Assembly (NCBI GenBank): GCA_035653295.1 | Contig: DASRCB010000094.1 | Location: forward strand, 1 to 34,720 | Length of the DNA stretch: 34,720 nt | DNA from: DASRCB01 sp035653295 | GTDB lineage: Bacteria; Acidobacteriota; Terriglobia; Bryobacterales; Bryobacteraceae | Reading direction: 5' to 3' | Shown here: one piece after another, positions 7,187-15,146 of the stretch | Layout: every line of letters begins with the position of its first letter | How positions within the stretch are numbered: position 1 is the first letter of the stretch | Program-made: the position numbers and the translations under genes | Notes under the pieces: model-generated | What the model was told of the DNA's origin: nothing | The model's input: the letters and a program-made list of their open reading frames with translations, nothing else | Databases searched by the model: none

Positions 7187-7867
7187 ATGAGGAGCACCTC
7201 ACGCATTCCGCTTGTGTTAGCTGCCACACTGATTTCGGTTGTCGCGACCGAGTCACGGCAGGACGTGCTGAGCCGGATGGATCAGGCGGCAGCATCGTTT
7301 CGGGCCATGACCGCCGATATCAAGCGCACCACTCACACAGCCGTTCTCAACGAGGATGACACCGATTCCGGCCGTGCAGTGATGAAAAGGGTCGGAGGCG
7401 CCCAGATCCAGGGACTTGTCGAGTTCACGAAGCCGGACCATAAGTTCTACGCCTTCGAGAGCAGGAAGCTGCAGATTTACACGCCCAACGACAACACGGT
7501 TCAGGTTTACGATCTTGGCAAACATGGCGAACAGCTGGACCGCTTTCTGTCGATCGGCTTCGGTACATCCGGCAAGGACCTGGCGCGCGATTACCAGATT
7601 ACCGTCGGCGGCGCCGCGACCGTGAATGGCCAGGCAACGACGCGGCTGGAACTGATTCCCACGGTTCCGGAAGCAAAGAAATACGTGACGAAGATGGAGC
7701 TTTGGCTGACCGCCGAGGGTTACCCCGCACAGGAAAAGCTGTACGAACCCTCGGGCGATTACGTGCTCTGGGATTACACGAACGTGAAGATCAATCCGCC
7801 GCTCTCGCCGGACGCGCTGCAACTGAAGGTCGCACCGGGCGCGAAATACGAGTACCCCCAGAAGTGA
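7187..7867 (+). CDS. LolA-like outer-membrane lipoprotein carrier or sorting protein
   Basis: A 226-residue secreted protein. The first 24 residues form a signal peptide (MRSTSRIPLVLAATLISVVA). The mature part follows the LolA/LolB-like fold pattern: an early helix with LSRMDQAAASFRAMTADI, then repeated beta strands with GLVEFTKPDHKFYAFE, KLQIYTPNDNTVQVYDL and a late KMELWLTAEGYPAQEKLYEPSGDYVLWDYTNVKIN. Family members ferry lipoproteins through the periplasm or resemble such carriers. ATG 7187 is chosen for the signal peptide; a GTG directly before it (7184) is possible. It overlaps the next gene by four bases (GTGA). The exact cargo is unknown, and the protein may be a LolA-like paralogue rather than LolA itself. 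Confidence 0.82.
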   Translation: MRSTSRIPLVLAATLISVVATESRQDVLSRMDQAAASFRAMTADIKRTTHTAVLNEDDTDSGRAVMKRVGGAQIQGLVEFTKPDHKFYAFESRKLQIYTPNDNTVQVYDLGKHGEQLDRFLSIGFGTSGKDLARDYQITVGGAATVNGQATTRLELIPTVPEAKKYVTKMELWLTAEGYPAQEKLYEPSGDYVLWDYTNVKINPPLSPDALQLKVAPGAKYEYPQK

Positions 7868-8994
7868 AGATCGCCGACCACAATCCAAACAACCGCAACA
7901 CCGCCGGGCGGCTCGCGTTCCTGGACTGGATGCGTGGCTGCGCCGTGCTGATCATGCTGCAGGGGCACGTATTCCACTCTTATTCGCGCGATGACCTGCG
8001 CAACGGCAGCCCGTACCTGTTCTCGCAATTCCTGGGCGGCATCGGCCCGGCAGTGTTCCTTTTTCTGACCGGCATCACGCTGGCATTTTTGCTCGATCGG
8101 CGTGAGCGGCAGGGGTGGGCCCCCACGGACAGGCTTAAAGCCGGCCTCCGGCGGGCATGCTACCTGCTCATGCTGGCCTTTCTGTTCCGTATCCAGATGT
8201 GGCTGTTCGGATACCCGTTCAGCGGCTGGCAGGATCTGCTCAAGGTGGACGTGCTGAACTGCATGGGCCTCACCATCGGTCTGCTCTCGCTGACCGCTCT
8301 GGCGACGACGCGGCAAAGAGTACGGATCGCCGGGGTGGCCGGCGCGGTAATCGCCGCCGCCTCCCCGCTGGTTTCCATGGCTGACTGGAGTTGGCTGCCG
8401 GCTCAGGTTAGCGCGTACTTCGTTCCGAACTTCAACTACTTCGCGTTCTTCCCATGGGCCTCGTACATTGCGTTCGGGCTGAGCGCCGGCAGCATTCTGC
8501 GGCTGACCCGCAGCGAGGACATTGCGAGGCTGATGCAGTGGACCATGCTGGTGGGCATCGTCCTCCTTTTGGCGGCTCAGTATTTCTCGAACTCAGGGTG
8601 GTCGCTGTACGCAAAGACGGATTACTGGCTGAACAGCCCGGCGATGGTCGCCAGCAAGATGGGCGTACTGCTGATCATGCTGGCGGTGGTGTTCCTGTGG
8701 TGTGAACACGGCGTTGGGGACAAATGGAGCCCGGTGCGTCAGCTGGGCACGACCTCGCTGATCGTCTACTGGACGCATATCGAGCTGGTCTACGGCCGCT
8801 GGTTCTGGTTCTTCAAAGGCAATCTCAACACGGCGCAGTGCGTGGCCTGCGCGCTGGTCCTGTGGGGCCTGATGCTGGGCCTGTCGCTGTTGCGGACACA
8901 CTGGACCGAAGCGGTGCGGCTGTTCCGTATGCGCTTCCCGTCCATGGCGCAGTGGACCGGAAGTCTCGAGCCGCAGCGTGCTTCCGGGGATTAG
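7864..8994 (+). CDS. Multi-span membrane acyltransferase (heparan-glucosaminide acetyltransferase-like)
   Basis: A 376-residue integral membrane protein starting at the GTG that overlaps the lolA-like stop. The N-terminal signature RLAFLDWMRGCAVLIMLQGHVFHS is shortened here to its key parts: Arg, Asp-Trp-x-Arg-Gly and the membrane histidine of QGH. These match the HGSNAT/DUF1624 and acyltransferase-3-like membrane acetyltransferases. About ten hydrophobic segments follow, including FLGGIGPAVFLFLTGI, VDVLNCMGLTIGLLSL and a late LGTTSLIVYWTHIELVYGR. Such proteins transfer acyl groups across the membrane to sugars or lipids. The stop TAG (8992-8994) interlocks with the stop of the convergent methyltransferase gene. 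Substrate unknown. Confidence 0.78.
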   Translation: MKIADHNPNNRNTAGRLAFLDWMRGCAVLIMLQGHVFHSYSRDDLRNGSPYLFSQFLGGIGPAVFLFLTGITLAFLLDRRERQGWAPTDRLKAGLRRACYLLMLAFLFRIQMWLFGYPFSGWQDLLKVDVLNCMGLTIGLLSLTALATTRQRVRIAGVAGAVIAAASPLVSMADWSWLPAQVSAYFVPNFNYFAFFPWASYIAFGLSAGSILRLTRSEDIARLMQWTMLVGIVLLLAAQYFSNSGWSLYAKTDYWLNSPAMVASKMGVLLIMLAVVFLWCEHGVGDKWSPVRQLGTTSLIVYWTHIELVYGRWFWFFKGNLNTAQCVACALVLWGLMLGLSLLRTHWTEAVRLFRMRFPSMAQWTGSLEPQRASGD

Positions 8995-9788
8995 ATATAG
9001 CTCAGTCGGCTGTGCGCGGGCACGCCCACGAAGAAGGCGATGCTCAGCGGCGTACCGCTGATCTTTGCCTCGCCGTATTGCCAGGAGTACGCGGGGGTTA
9101 AGCCGGCGGTCAGAGCGCGGTAGTCCCGTTCGGTATAAGTTCGGAGGCAGGAGACCATGCCGTCCCATCCGAAGGCCAGAGGCAATACGGGAATCAGATA
9201 CGTGTAAAGCCACCACTCCAGCCGCGCCGGTCGCATCCGCGGGACGAGCAGAAGCATCATGAGCGCGCTGCCAATGAATGTCGTGATGGCGCGCAGCAGG
9301 GAGCGGTGGGTGATTTCGAAGATCGCGATCGGCTGCCCCTTGTCACAGGCATCCTTCAACATCGCGCGGGCTGCGGCCGGCCGGAAATGGTGGAAAGCAT
9401 TGAACAGCGTACGTACGCCGGAAAGAGCGGCCGGAACGCAGGCAGCATCGACCGAATCGCGGCAGCCCCGGACGGCGCCGCCGGAGGCAGCCTCAGCTCT
9501 CCGAAAAGCCGTCGTATTGGGATATTTATCCGTGACGGTTATGCGGGTCTCAGCTCCCCATTGCGCCAGTTCGCGCTGCAGCGGAACGACGGGCCCGCAC
9601 GACCCCGAACAGATGTCAATAATGCTGCGATGCCCGGTCTGACGCAGCACGTTGCCCAGCACCGGCGCAATCACGCGCTCGAAATGAAGCTGGGCCGAGT
9701 ACAGGCGCAGACACTCGGTGATGCCATCGCGCAGTACCTGAGGGAACCAGGTCTGATCGTGCAGTTCGAACCAGTGCCGGCGTCGCAT
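8991..9788 (-). CDS. Class I SAM-dependent methyltransferase with C-terminal hydrophobic region
   Basis: A 265-residue protein. It opens with FELHDQTWFPQVLRD, then shows a Rossmann motif I (IIDICSGSCGPVVPL, about residues 56-70), a motif II acidic strand ITVTDKYPN, and a later FNAFHHF strand. Residues 170-220 are hydrophobic (FIGSALMMLLLV and TYLIPVLPLAFGWDG), so the protein is probably membrane-associated. The architecture recurs in Bacteroidota and Acidobacteriota proteins of unknown substrate. ATG 9788 is chosen, four bases after the stop of the pentapeptide-repeat gene, so both are probably one operon. Its TAA overlaps the stop of the convergent acyltransferase gene. Confidence 0.8.
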   Translation of the reverse strand: MRRRHWFELHDQTWFPQVLRDGITECLRLYSAQLHFERVIAPVLGNVLRQTGHRSIIDICSGSCGPVVPLQRELAQWGAETRITVTDKYPNTTAFRRAEAASGGAVRGCRDSVDAACVPAALSGVRTLFNAFHHFRPAAARAMLKDACDKGQPIAIFEITHRSLLRAITTFIGSALMMLLLVPRMRPARLEWWLYTYLIPVLPLAFGWDGMVSCLRTYTERDYRALTAGLTPAYSWQYGEAKISGTPLSIAFFVGVPAHSRLSYI

Positions 9789-9792
9789 GGCG

Positions 9793-10737
9793 TTAACGAA
9801 ACAGCGGCTTTTCTGCCCCGGAGAAACGAATGTAAGGGCCGGGCTTGCCGTTCGGCAGGATGGTGTTGGTGTCGGTAAGCGCCTGGCTGAGCTGTTCCTG
9901 GGTAAGCTCGCGGGCACTGGTAAGGTCGGCGCCGCGCAGGTCGGCGGCGAACATTTTTGCGCCCCCGAAACGGGCCTTCTCGAAGCACGTACGCCCAAAC
10001 CGAGCGCCACTAAGATTCGCCTCACGAAAATCAGCTTCCGCGAGAACGCTGTTTACCAGCTGAGTCGCAGTGAGATCGGCGTGATGGAAGCGCGCGAAAG
10101 GCAACTCCGAGCTGACGATCTCGCAGCTCCTGAGTTTTGCGCCGGTAAAATTGACGCGGGCCCCCTCCGCATTGCGAACCTGGCACTGCAGCAAGCCGGC
10201 GTCGTAGAATTGTGCGGACTCGAGTTCCGTGGAAGAAAAATCCGACGCGCTGAAGCTCGAATGGTGGAAATGGGCGTTGTTCAGCCTCGCGCCATAAAAG
10301 GAGCACTCAATGCCACGCGCATCGTGAAACCGGCTGTCGTCCAGGGTGGCTCTTTTCAGTGAAACTCGCGTGAGAACGGCTTCAATGAAGCAGGCCCGCG
10401 GCATCCACACCCGCGCAAAATCGACGTCGACCATACTCGCGCCGGTGAAGTCAGCTTCGGTGAGGCTCGTCCCGCTGAAATCACAGTGGTCAAGTTCGGC
10501 TTCCTCGAAGTTGGAGTTTTCCAGCTCGCAACTCAGGAGCGCGCAGCCCTGGAACCGCGCCTTCCCGAAATGAAGCTGGGAGGCCGCAACATGGGAAAAG
10601 GTATGAGCCGAAAGATGGGCGCGCTGCCCACCCTCGCCCTTCAGCCAGAGATCGTTCACGTGCGCAACGGCGATCAATTCGAGTGGTCCGGCTGGAGCGG
10701 CAAGCTGGCGCTCATGGTCAGCGGCAGTTTCGTTCAT
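9793..10737 (-). CDS. Pentapeptide-repeat protein
   Basis: A 314-residue protein dominated by pentapeptide repeats of the A(D/N)LxX type from about residue 50 to 285, for example ELDHCDFSGTSLTEADFTGAS and LAEADFREANLSGARFG in part. Such repeats fold into a right-handed quadrilateral beta helix. Several rungs carry histidine, cysteine or serine in place of the usual residues (FHHSSFSASDF), as in divergent members. There is no signal peptide or membrane span. The start MNETAADHE at 10737 is preferred; an in-frame ATG at 10779 would add 14 residues. Known members include gyrase-protecting Qnr proteins, but no feature here supports that role. It is probably co-transcribed with the methyltransferase. 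Confidence 0.85.
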   Translation of the reverse strand: MNETAADHERQLAAPAGPLELIAVAHVNDLWLKGEGGQRAHLSAHTFSHVAASQLHFGKARFQGCALLSCELENSNFEEAELDHCDFSGTSLTEADFTGASMVDVDFARVWMPRACFIEAVLTRVSLKRATLDDSRFHDARGIECSFYGARLNNAHFHHSSFSASDFSSTELESAQFYDAGLLQCQVRNAEGARVNFTGAKLRSCEIVSSELPFARFHHADLTATQLVNSVLAEADFREANLSGARFGRTCFEKARFGGAKMFAADLRGADLTSARELTQEQLSQALTDTNTILPNGKPGPYIRFSGAEKPLFR

Positions 10738-10942
10738 CCCTGCGCTTCTCATCGGCAACCAAGGCCCGATTCTGCACATCCAGTGACTCGGGAGGCGAAT
10801 TTTTCGGTGTGCAGGAGTGGATCGCGCTCGCGTGCGGAATCCGTAAATCCCTGGCCAGAGGGGGGCGAGGTCAGGTCACCGGCTTCAGGCCGCGGCGGTT
10901 CTGTTTTGGCCCCGAACGCGCTACACTGCGAAGCGTAAGACT

Positions 10943-11662
10943 ATGAGAATTCTCATCGTCGAGGACGAAAAGCGGATTCAGGACTTCCTGTCCAGGGGCC
11001 TCGAAAGCGCCGGCTACGCGGTGGATGTCTCGTCGGACGGCGCTACGGGCATTGACATGGTTCATGCAGCGGAATATGACCTGGTCATACTCGACCTGAA
11101 TCTCCCGGACATGGACGGTCTTTCCGTGCTGCAGAAGATCCGCAACCGGAAGGTCAGTCCTCCGGTGCTGATTCTGAGCGCGCGCGACGCGGTGGACGAT
11201 CGGGTTCGCGGGCTCGAGCTTGGAGCCGACGACTACCTGGTGAAGCCGTTTGCGTTCGTGGAGCTGCTGGCGCGGGTTCGCGCTCTGCTGCGCCGCGGCC
11301 AGCCCACGCCGGAGCGGCTTCAGGTGGCCGACCTCAGCCTCGACTGTATCCGCCGCAAGGTGACCCGCGCGGGCGACAATATCGAACTCGCTCCGAAGGA
11401 ATTCAGCATTCTCGAGTACCTGATGCGCAATCGCGGACGTCCGCTCAGCCGCACCATGATTGTCGAGCACGTCTGGGACATGGATTATGACGGGCTTACC
11501 AACATCGTGGACGTATATATTCGTCACCTCCGCAGCAAGATCGACGATCGCTTTGCGGTGAAGATGATTCACACCGTGCGAGGCATCGGCTACATGCTGG
11601 ACGCGCCGGACAGCGCCGCGCCGGGCGGCGAGAAGCCGGCCCAGACCGGCGTGCAGCATTAG
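10943..11662 (+). CDS. OmpR/CusR-family response regulator
   Basis: A 239-residue two-component regulator. The receiver domain (1-118) has the acidic pocket of Glu7, Asp8 and Glu9, phospho-acceptor Asp51 (VILDLNLPDMDGL), Ser79 in the alpha-4 entry (LILSARD), and Lys101 (LVKPF). The C-terminal winged-helix DNA-binding domain contains ELAPKEFSILEYLMRNRG, IVEHVWDMDYD and NIVDVYIRHLRSKID. The sequence most resembles CusR/CopR/QseB-type regulators. It is encoded six bases before a cognate sensor kinase. Upstream a TACACT box (10922-10927) may be a -10, with only a weak -35. Target genes unknown; the following STAS and redoxin genes are in the same operon. Confidence 0.93.
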   Translation: MRILIVEDEKRIQDFLSRGLESAGYAVDVSSDGATGIDMVHAAEYDLVILDLNLPDMDGLSVLQKIRNRKVSPPVLILSARDAVDDRVRGLELGADDYLVKPFAFVELLARVRALLRRGQPTPERLQVADLSLDCIRRKVTRAGDNIELAPKEFSILEYLMRNRGRPLSRTMIVEHVWDMDYDGLTNIVDVYIRHLRSKIDDRFAVKMIHTVRGIGYMLDAPDSAAPGGEKPAQTGVQH

Positions 11663-11667
11663 CCAAC

Positions 11668-13161
11668 GTGGACGCGCTGGAGAAAATCCGGTTCGCACTG
11701 CGGCGCACGCGCGGGCTGCGGTTTCGCCTCACGCTGAGCTACGTCGTTTTCTTTTCCCTGCTGCTGATCATGATCGGCGTGTTGTTCCGGCCCGCGCTGC
11801 AGCAAATCATGTACGGGCAGTCGGAAGACATCCTGGCCGAAGAATGGGGCGCCGTCAAAGGATATCTGCGGATCGAGAAATACGGTCCCGACTGGTTTTA
11901 CGATCCTTACGACCCGGAGGAAAGCTTCATCGCCAACCGTCTGCAGCACGTGTACATGCTGGCGACAGCAAGCGGCAAAGTGCTGGAGATTTCCGACACC
12001 TACAGGAGTTTAGGGGCCGATTCTCCTTCCGAGATGAAGCGCATTCTGACGACGCCCGATCCAGACAACCGCGGCGTGATTCTCCAGAGGAAAGATCCGC
12101 ACGGCGTTCTGTACATGATTCGCGCAGGCCGCCTGTACGACAAGAACGGCAATGTCTATTTCCTCGCTATCGGGCGAAGCCTCGCCGAAGAGGATCAGAT
12201 CCTCCACAAGTTCACGCTGCAGTACTTCATCGCACTGCCGATCATGATCGGCATCAGCAGCCTCTTCGGCTGGTTCATGGCCGGCCGCGCCATCACTCCC
12301 GTGAACTCGGTGGCGCAGACAGCGCAGCGCATTACCGGCTCGAACCTGGACGTGCGTATCCCGCTGCGGGGCGTGGACGACGAGCTCGATCACCTGATCG
12401 AGACTTTCAATCGTATGATGGACCGGCTTAAGGCGTCCTTCGACCAGATCCGCCAGTTTTCAACCGACGTGTCCCATGAGCTGCGGACGCCGCTGACCGT
12501 GGTCCGCGGGCAGCTCGAAGTGGCCCTGTTCACGGCGCAGACACCGGAACAGTACCGAGAGGCGATGGTCAGCGCGCTGGAGGATGTGGACCGGCTGGCG
12601 CAGATCGTACGCGCCCTCCTGCTGCTGTCCCAATCGGAGACCGGCCAGCTGACGCTGCAGAAGACGCAGTTCGATCTGTCGAAGCTGGCCCGCGATCTGG
12701 TGGAGGAGTTTCAGATCCCCGCCGAAGAGAAGGCCGTGAAGGTGACGGCCGATTTGGAGGGGGCGTGTCCGGTGATCGCCGACCGGATCCAGATGGAGCG
12801 TCTGATTACCAACCTCCTGTCCAATGCGATCAAGTACACGCCGCGAGGCGGCTCGGCGCACGTGCGGTCGCGATGTGACGCGTCGAGCGTCACCCTTATA
12901 GTCGAGGACACTGGTGTGGGAATTCCGAAGGAGCACGTGCCCCACATCTTCGATCGGTTTTATAAAGTCCCTTCCAGCGATCCGGAGAAGGGCCTTGGCC
13001 TGGGCCTGAGTTTTGTGGCCTGGATTGCCAGGGCGCACGGGGGAACGGTGGAAGTGGACACCGAGCCTGGCCGGGGCACCCGGTTCACCGTGCGCATGCC
13101 CGTGGTGGCTGTACCAGGGCCAGCGGAGAAACCGGCGCTGGCCGCGGAACGGATACACTAA
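11668..13161 (+). CDS. Membrane sensor histidine kinase
   Basis: A 497-residue partner of the upstream regulator. It has transmembrane segment 1 at about 21-40, a periplasmic sensor region at 41-183 rich in aromatic and acidic residues (WFYDPYDPEESF), transmembrane segment 2 at about 184-204, and a HAMP linker (AGRAITPVNSVAQTAQRI). The HisKA helix carries His270 in FSTDVSHELRTPLT. The ATPase domain has the N box NLLSNAIKYTP, G1 DTGVGIP, F box DRFYK and G2 GLGLGLSF. The GTG start follows the regulator stop by five bases. The sensor domain resembles CusS-like kinases in position but shows no obvious metal-binding cluster. Signal unknown. Confidence 0.93.
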   Translation: MDALEKIRFALRRTRGLRFRLTLSYVVFFSLLLIMIGVLFRPALQQIMYGQSEDILAEEWGAVKGYLRIEKYGPDWFYDPYDPEESFIANRLQHVYMLATASGKVLEISDTYRSLGADSPSEMKRILTTPDPDNRGVILQRKDPHGVLYMIRAGRLYDKNGNVYFLAIGRSLAEEDQILHKFTLQYFIALPIMIGISSLFGWFMAGRAITPVNSVAQTAQRITGSNLDVRIPLRGVDDELDHLIETFNRMMDRLKASFDQIRQFSTDVSHELRTPLTVVRGQLEVALFTAQTPEQYREAMVSALEDVDRLAQIVRALLLLSQSETGQLTLQKTQFDLSKLARDLVEEFQIPAEEKAVKVTADLEGACPVIADRIQMERLITNLLSNAIKYTPRGGSAHVRSRCDASSVTLIVEDTGVGIPKEHVPHIFDRFYKVPSSDPEKGLGLGLSFVAWIARAHGGTVEVDTEPGRGTRFTVRMPVVAVPGPAEKPALAAERIH

Positions 13162-13165
13162 GCTT

Positions 13166-13585
13166 GTGGCCGCGCACCTGGAAATCAGCAAACGCGAACG
13201 GGAAGGCATCGTCATTCTGGACCTGAAGGGCCGCCTGGTGGTGGGCGACGCGTCGACGGCTGTACGCGACGCCATCACGCGCTGCCGCGAGGAAAACAAG
13301 AACCGGATCGTTCTGAACCTGCAGACTGTCGATTACATCGACAGCTCGGGGCTGGGTACGCTGGTCATCTGCTACACCTCACTCCAGCGCGCCGGCGGAG
13401 CACTGAAGCTGGCGTGCCTCAACCGGCGCAACATCGAACTGCTGGTGCTGACGAAACTCTCCACGGTCTTCGAGGTTTTCGACAATGAAGATGACGCGGT
13501 GAACAGCTTTTTCCCGGAGCGGGAGATCCGGCGCTTTGACATTCTTTCCTTCGTTCAGCAGCAGGAGCGGGAGCAGGAGGGGTAA
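13166..13585 (+). CDS. STAS-domain protein, anti-sigma factor antagonist type
   Basis: A 139-residue protein with a single STAS domain (about 3-112). The conserved DYIDSSGLGTLV segment contains the serine that SpoIIAA-like proteins have phosphorylated by anti-sigma kinases. Early strands REGIVILDLKGRLVVGD are typical. After the domain comes an extended charged tail (EREIRRFDILSFVQQQEREQEG). The start GTG at 13166 lies four bases after the kinase stop, and the next gene begins one base after its TAA. No RsbW-like kinase or sigma factor gene is next to it; the histidine kinase ATPase is not of that class, so the partner is elsewhere or unknown. Confidence 0.88.
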   Translation: MAAHLEISKREREGIVILDLKGRLVVGDASTAVRDAITRCREENKNRIVLNLQTVDYIDSSGLGTLVICYTSLQRAGGALKLACLNRRNIELLVLTKLSTVFEVFDNEDDAVNSFFPEREIRRFDILSFVQQQEREQEG

Positions 13586-13586
13586 G

Positions 13587-14051
13587 GTGAAGGCGGCCGG
13601 CGATGCAGCGCCAGGGTTCGAGCTCAGGGACCTGAGCGGCTCGGACGTCAAACTCGGCGACGTCCTGAAGAACGGCCCGGCGCTGCTGGCGTTCTTTAAG
13701 ATCAGCTGCCCGGTTTGCCAGTTGACTTTCCCTTACCTGCAGCGGCTTTCAGCCGGCACCGGGATGCAGGTGATCGGCATCTCGCAGGACGAGGCGCGCG
13801 ATACGGAGTCGTTCAACCAGCGTTACGGAGTGACCTTTCCGACCGTCCTCGACCGGCGCGCCGACGGGTATGCCGTCAGCAACGCGTATGGCATCACCAA
13901 CGTACCCTCGCTCTTTCTGGTTGAGCCGGACGGCCAGATCTCGATGGCCGGAAGCGGATTCGCCAAGCGAGATATCGAGGCCCTGGCGGCGCGCGTCGGC
14001 GTTGCCGTATTCAATCCCGGCGAGCGGGCGCCGGAATTCAAGCCCGGCTGA
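13587..14051 (+). CDS. Redoxin (AhpC/TSA or TlpA-like thiol oxidoreductase)
   Basis: A 154-residue thioredoxin-fold protein. After an AAPGFELRDLSG opening typical of peroxiredoxin-like proteins comes the active site CPVC (Cys41, Cys44) in ALLAFFKISCPVC, then a cis-Pro region (YGITNVPSLFLVEPDGQI). There is no signal peptide, so it is probably cytoplasmic. A CxxC instead of the peroxiredoxin T-x-x-C suggests thiol-disulfide exchange rather than peroxide reduction. The GTG start at 13587 is one base after the STAS stop, so translation of the two is probably coupled. It closes a four-gene operon that links a two-component system, a STAS switch and a redox protein. Confidence 0.85.
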   Translation: MKAAGDAAPGFELRDLSGSDVKLGDVLKNGPALLAFFKISCPVCQLTFPYLQRLSAGTGMQVIGISQDEARDTESFNQRYGVTFPTVLDRRADGYAVSNAYGITNVPSLFLVEPDGQISMAGSGFAKRDIEALAARVGVAVFNPGERAPEFKPG

Positions 14052-14139
14052 GGCTCGAAAAACTGACGTTCCCGGGGGGAACTAACTTCAGCGCTCGTAT
14101 TGAGAGTGGACTGCCGAGATCGACTCGAGTCTGCAGCAG

Positions 14140-14167
14140 TTGATTTTCGAGTGTGTTGCGATACGAT
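14140..14167 (+). promoter_or_regulatory. Possible promoter of the pot operon
   Basis: TTGATT (14140-14145) and TACGAT (14162-14167) are 16 bp apart in the 125-base gap between the redoxin gene and potA. Initiation would fall within a few bases of the ATG at 14177, implying a very short leader. The -10 matches four of six positions. The rest of the gap shows no other clear signal. Confidence 0.3.
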
Positions 14168-14176
14168 GACGATTTG

Positions 14177-15142
14177 ATGCAGGCGGTATTGCAGCTTCGT
14201 CACGTGAGCAAAAGGTTTCCCGGCCACCAGGCGCTCGCCGGTATCGATCTCGACGTCCGCAAAGGCGAGTTCTTTTCGTTGCTCGGGCCCTCGGGCTGCG
14301 GCAAAACGACGACGCTGCGGCTGATCGCCGGTTTCGAGCAGCCCGATTCCGGTTCAGTCCGCCTCAATGGCGCTGATATCAGCCAGCTTCGGCCGTGGCA
14401 GCGCAACGTCAGCACCGTTTTCCAGAACTACGCGCTTTTTCCGCACTTGACCGTGCGGGGTAACGTGGAGTTCGGGCTGAGGCGGCAGGGCAGGACCGGG
14501 GATCTGGATACCGCCGTCGCGCGCGCCCTCGATCTGGTACAACTCGGCGGCAAGGCATCGCGCTATCCCGCGCAGCTTTCCGGAGGCGAGCGGCAGCGGG
14601 CGGCACTCGCTCGATCTCTGGTTCTGGAGCCGGATGTGCTCCTCCTGGATGAGCCGCTGTCGGCCCTCGATCCTGCGCTGCGGCGGCAGGTCCGCACGGA
14701 ACTCAAGGCGCTGCAGCGGCGGGTTGGGATCACGTTCCTGTTCGTTACCCACGATCAGGAGGAAGCGCTCTCGCTCTCGGACCGCATTGCGGTGATGAAC
14801 GCGGGCCGCATAGAGCAGGTCGGCACGCCGGAGGAGGTGTACCTTCAGCCGCGCACCCGATTCGTGGCCTCATTCCTCGGTTCCGTGAACTGGATCGACG
14901 GCATCGGCGTCCGCCCCGAAGCGATGCGGTTGTTCGCGACCCCACCCGACGAGGAAATGCGCGCGCTGCGGGCGACCGTGGTGCGCTCCAGCTTTCTCGG
15001 TAATTACGTTCAGGTGGAGGCTGAGATCGACGGGGGTCAGGCGGTGACGGCGGAGCTTTCGCGCCTCGGGTCGGGCTGGCAGCCCGGTGATCCGGTGCAT
15101 GTCTGCTGGCGGCCGGCGGACGAATTGCGCTTCGCGGACTGA
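14177..15142 (+). CDS. potA: Spermidine/putrescine ABC transporter, ATP-binding subunit
   Basis: The ATPase of a polyamine-type importer. The 321-residue product has Walker A LGPSGCGKTT (36-45), Q-loop QNYALFPHLTV, signature LSGGERQR, Walker B VLLLDEPLSALD and switch histidine FVTHDQEEAL. A C-terminal regulatory TOBE-like part follows (NWIDGIGVRPEAMRL, then VRSSFLGNYVQVEAEI). It is somewhat shorter than E. coli PotA. ATG 14177 gives the normal N-terminus; an in-frame GTG at 14153 would add eight residues. It is first in a tight operon with both permeases and the binding protein. The polyamine specificity is inferred from the PotD homology and subunit set. Confidence 0.9.
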   Translation: MQAVLQLRHVSKRFPGHQALAGIDLDVRKGEFFSLLGPSGCGKTTTLRLIAGFEQPDSGSVRLNGADISQLRPWQRNVSTVFQNYALFPHLTVRGNVEFGLRRQGRTGDLDTAVARALDLVQLGGKASRYPAQLSGGERQRAALARSLVLEPDVLLLDEPLSALDPALRRQVRTELKALQRRVGITFLFVTHDQEEALSLSDRIAVMNAGRIEQVGTPEEVYLQPRTRFVASFLGSVNWIDGIGVRPEAMRLFATPPDEEMRALRATVVRSSFLGNYVQVEAEIDGGQAVTAELSRLGSGWQPGDPVHVCWRPADELRFAD

Positions 15143-15146
15143 ACCG

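Noticed and set aside
8998..9009. TAGCTCAGTCGG, like a tRNA D-arm
   Set aside because: It lies at the end of the methyltransferase gene, and no acceptor, anticodon or T-arm follows at the right spacing.
10906..10927. TTGGCC and TACACT as a promoter for the response regulator
   Set aside because: The spacing is only 10 bp; a better-spaced -35 is very weak, so no promoter was called.
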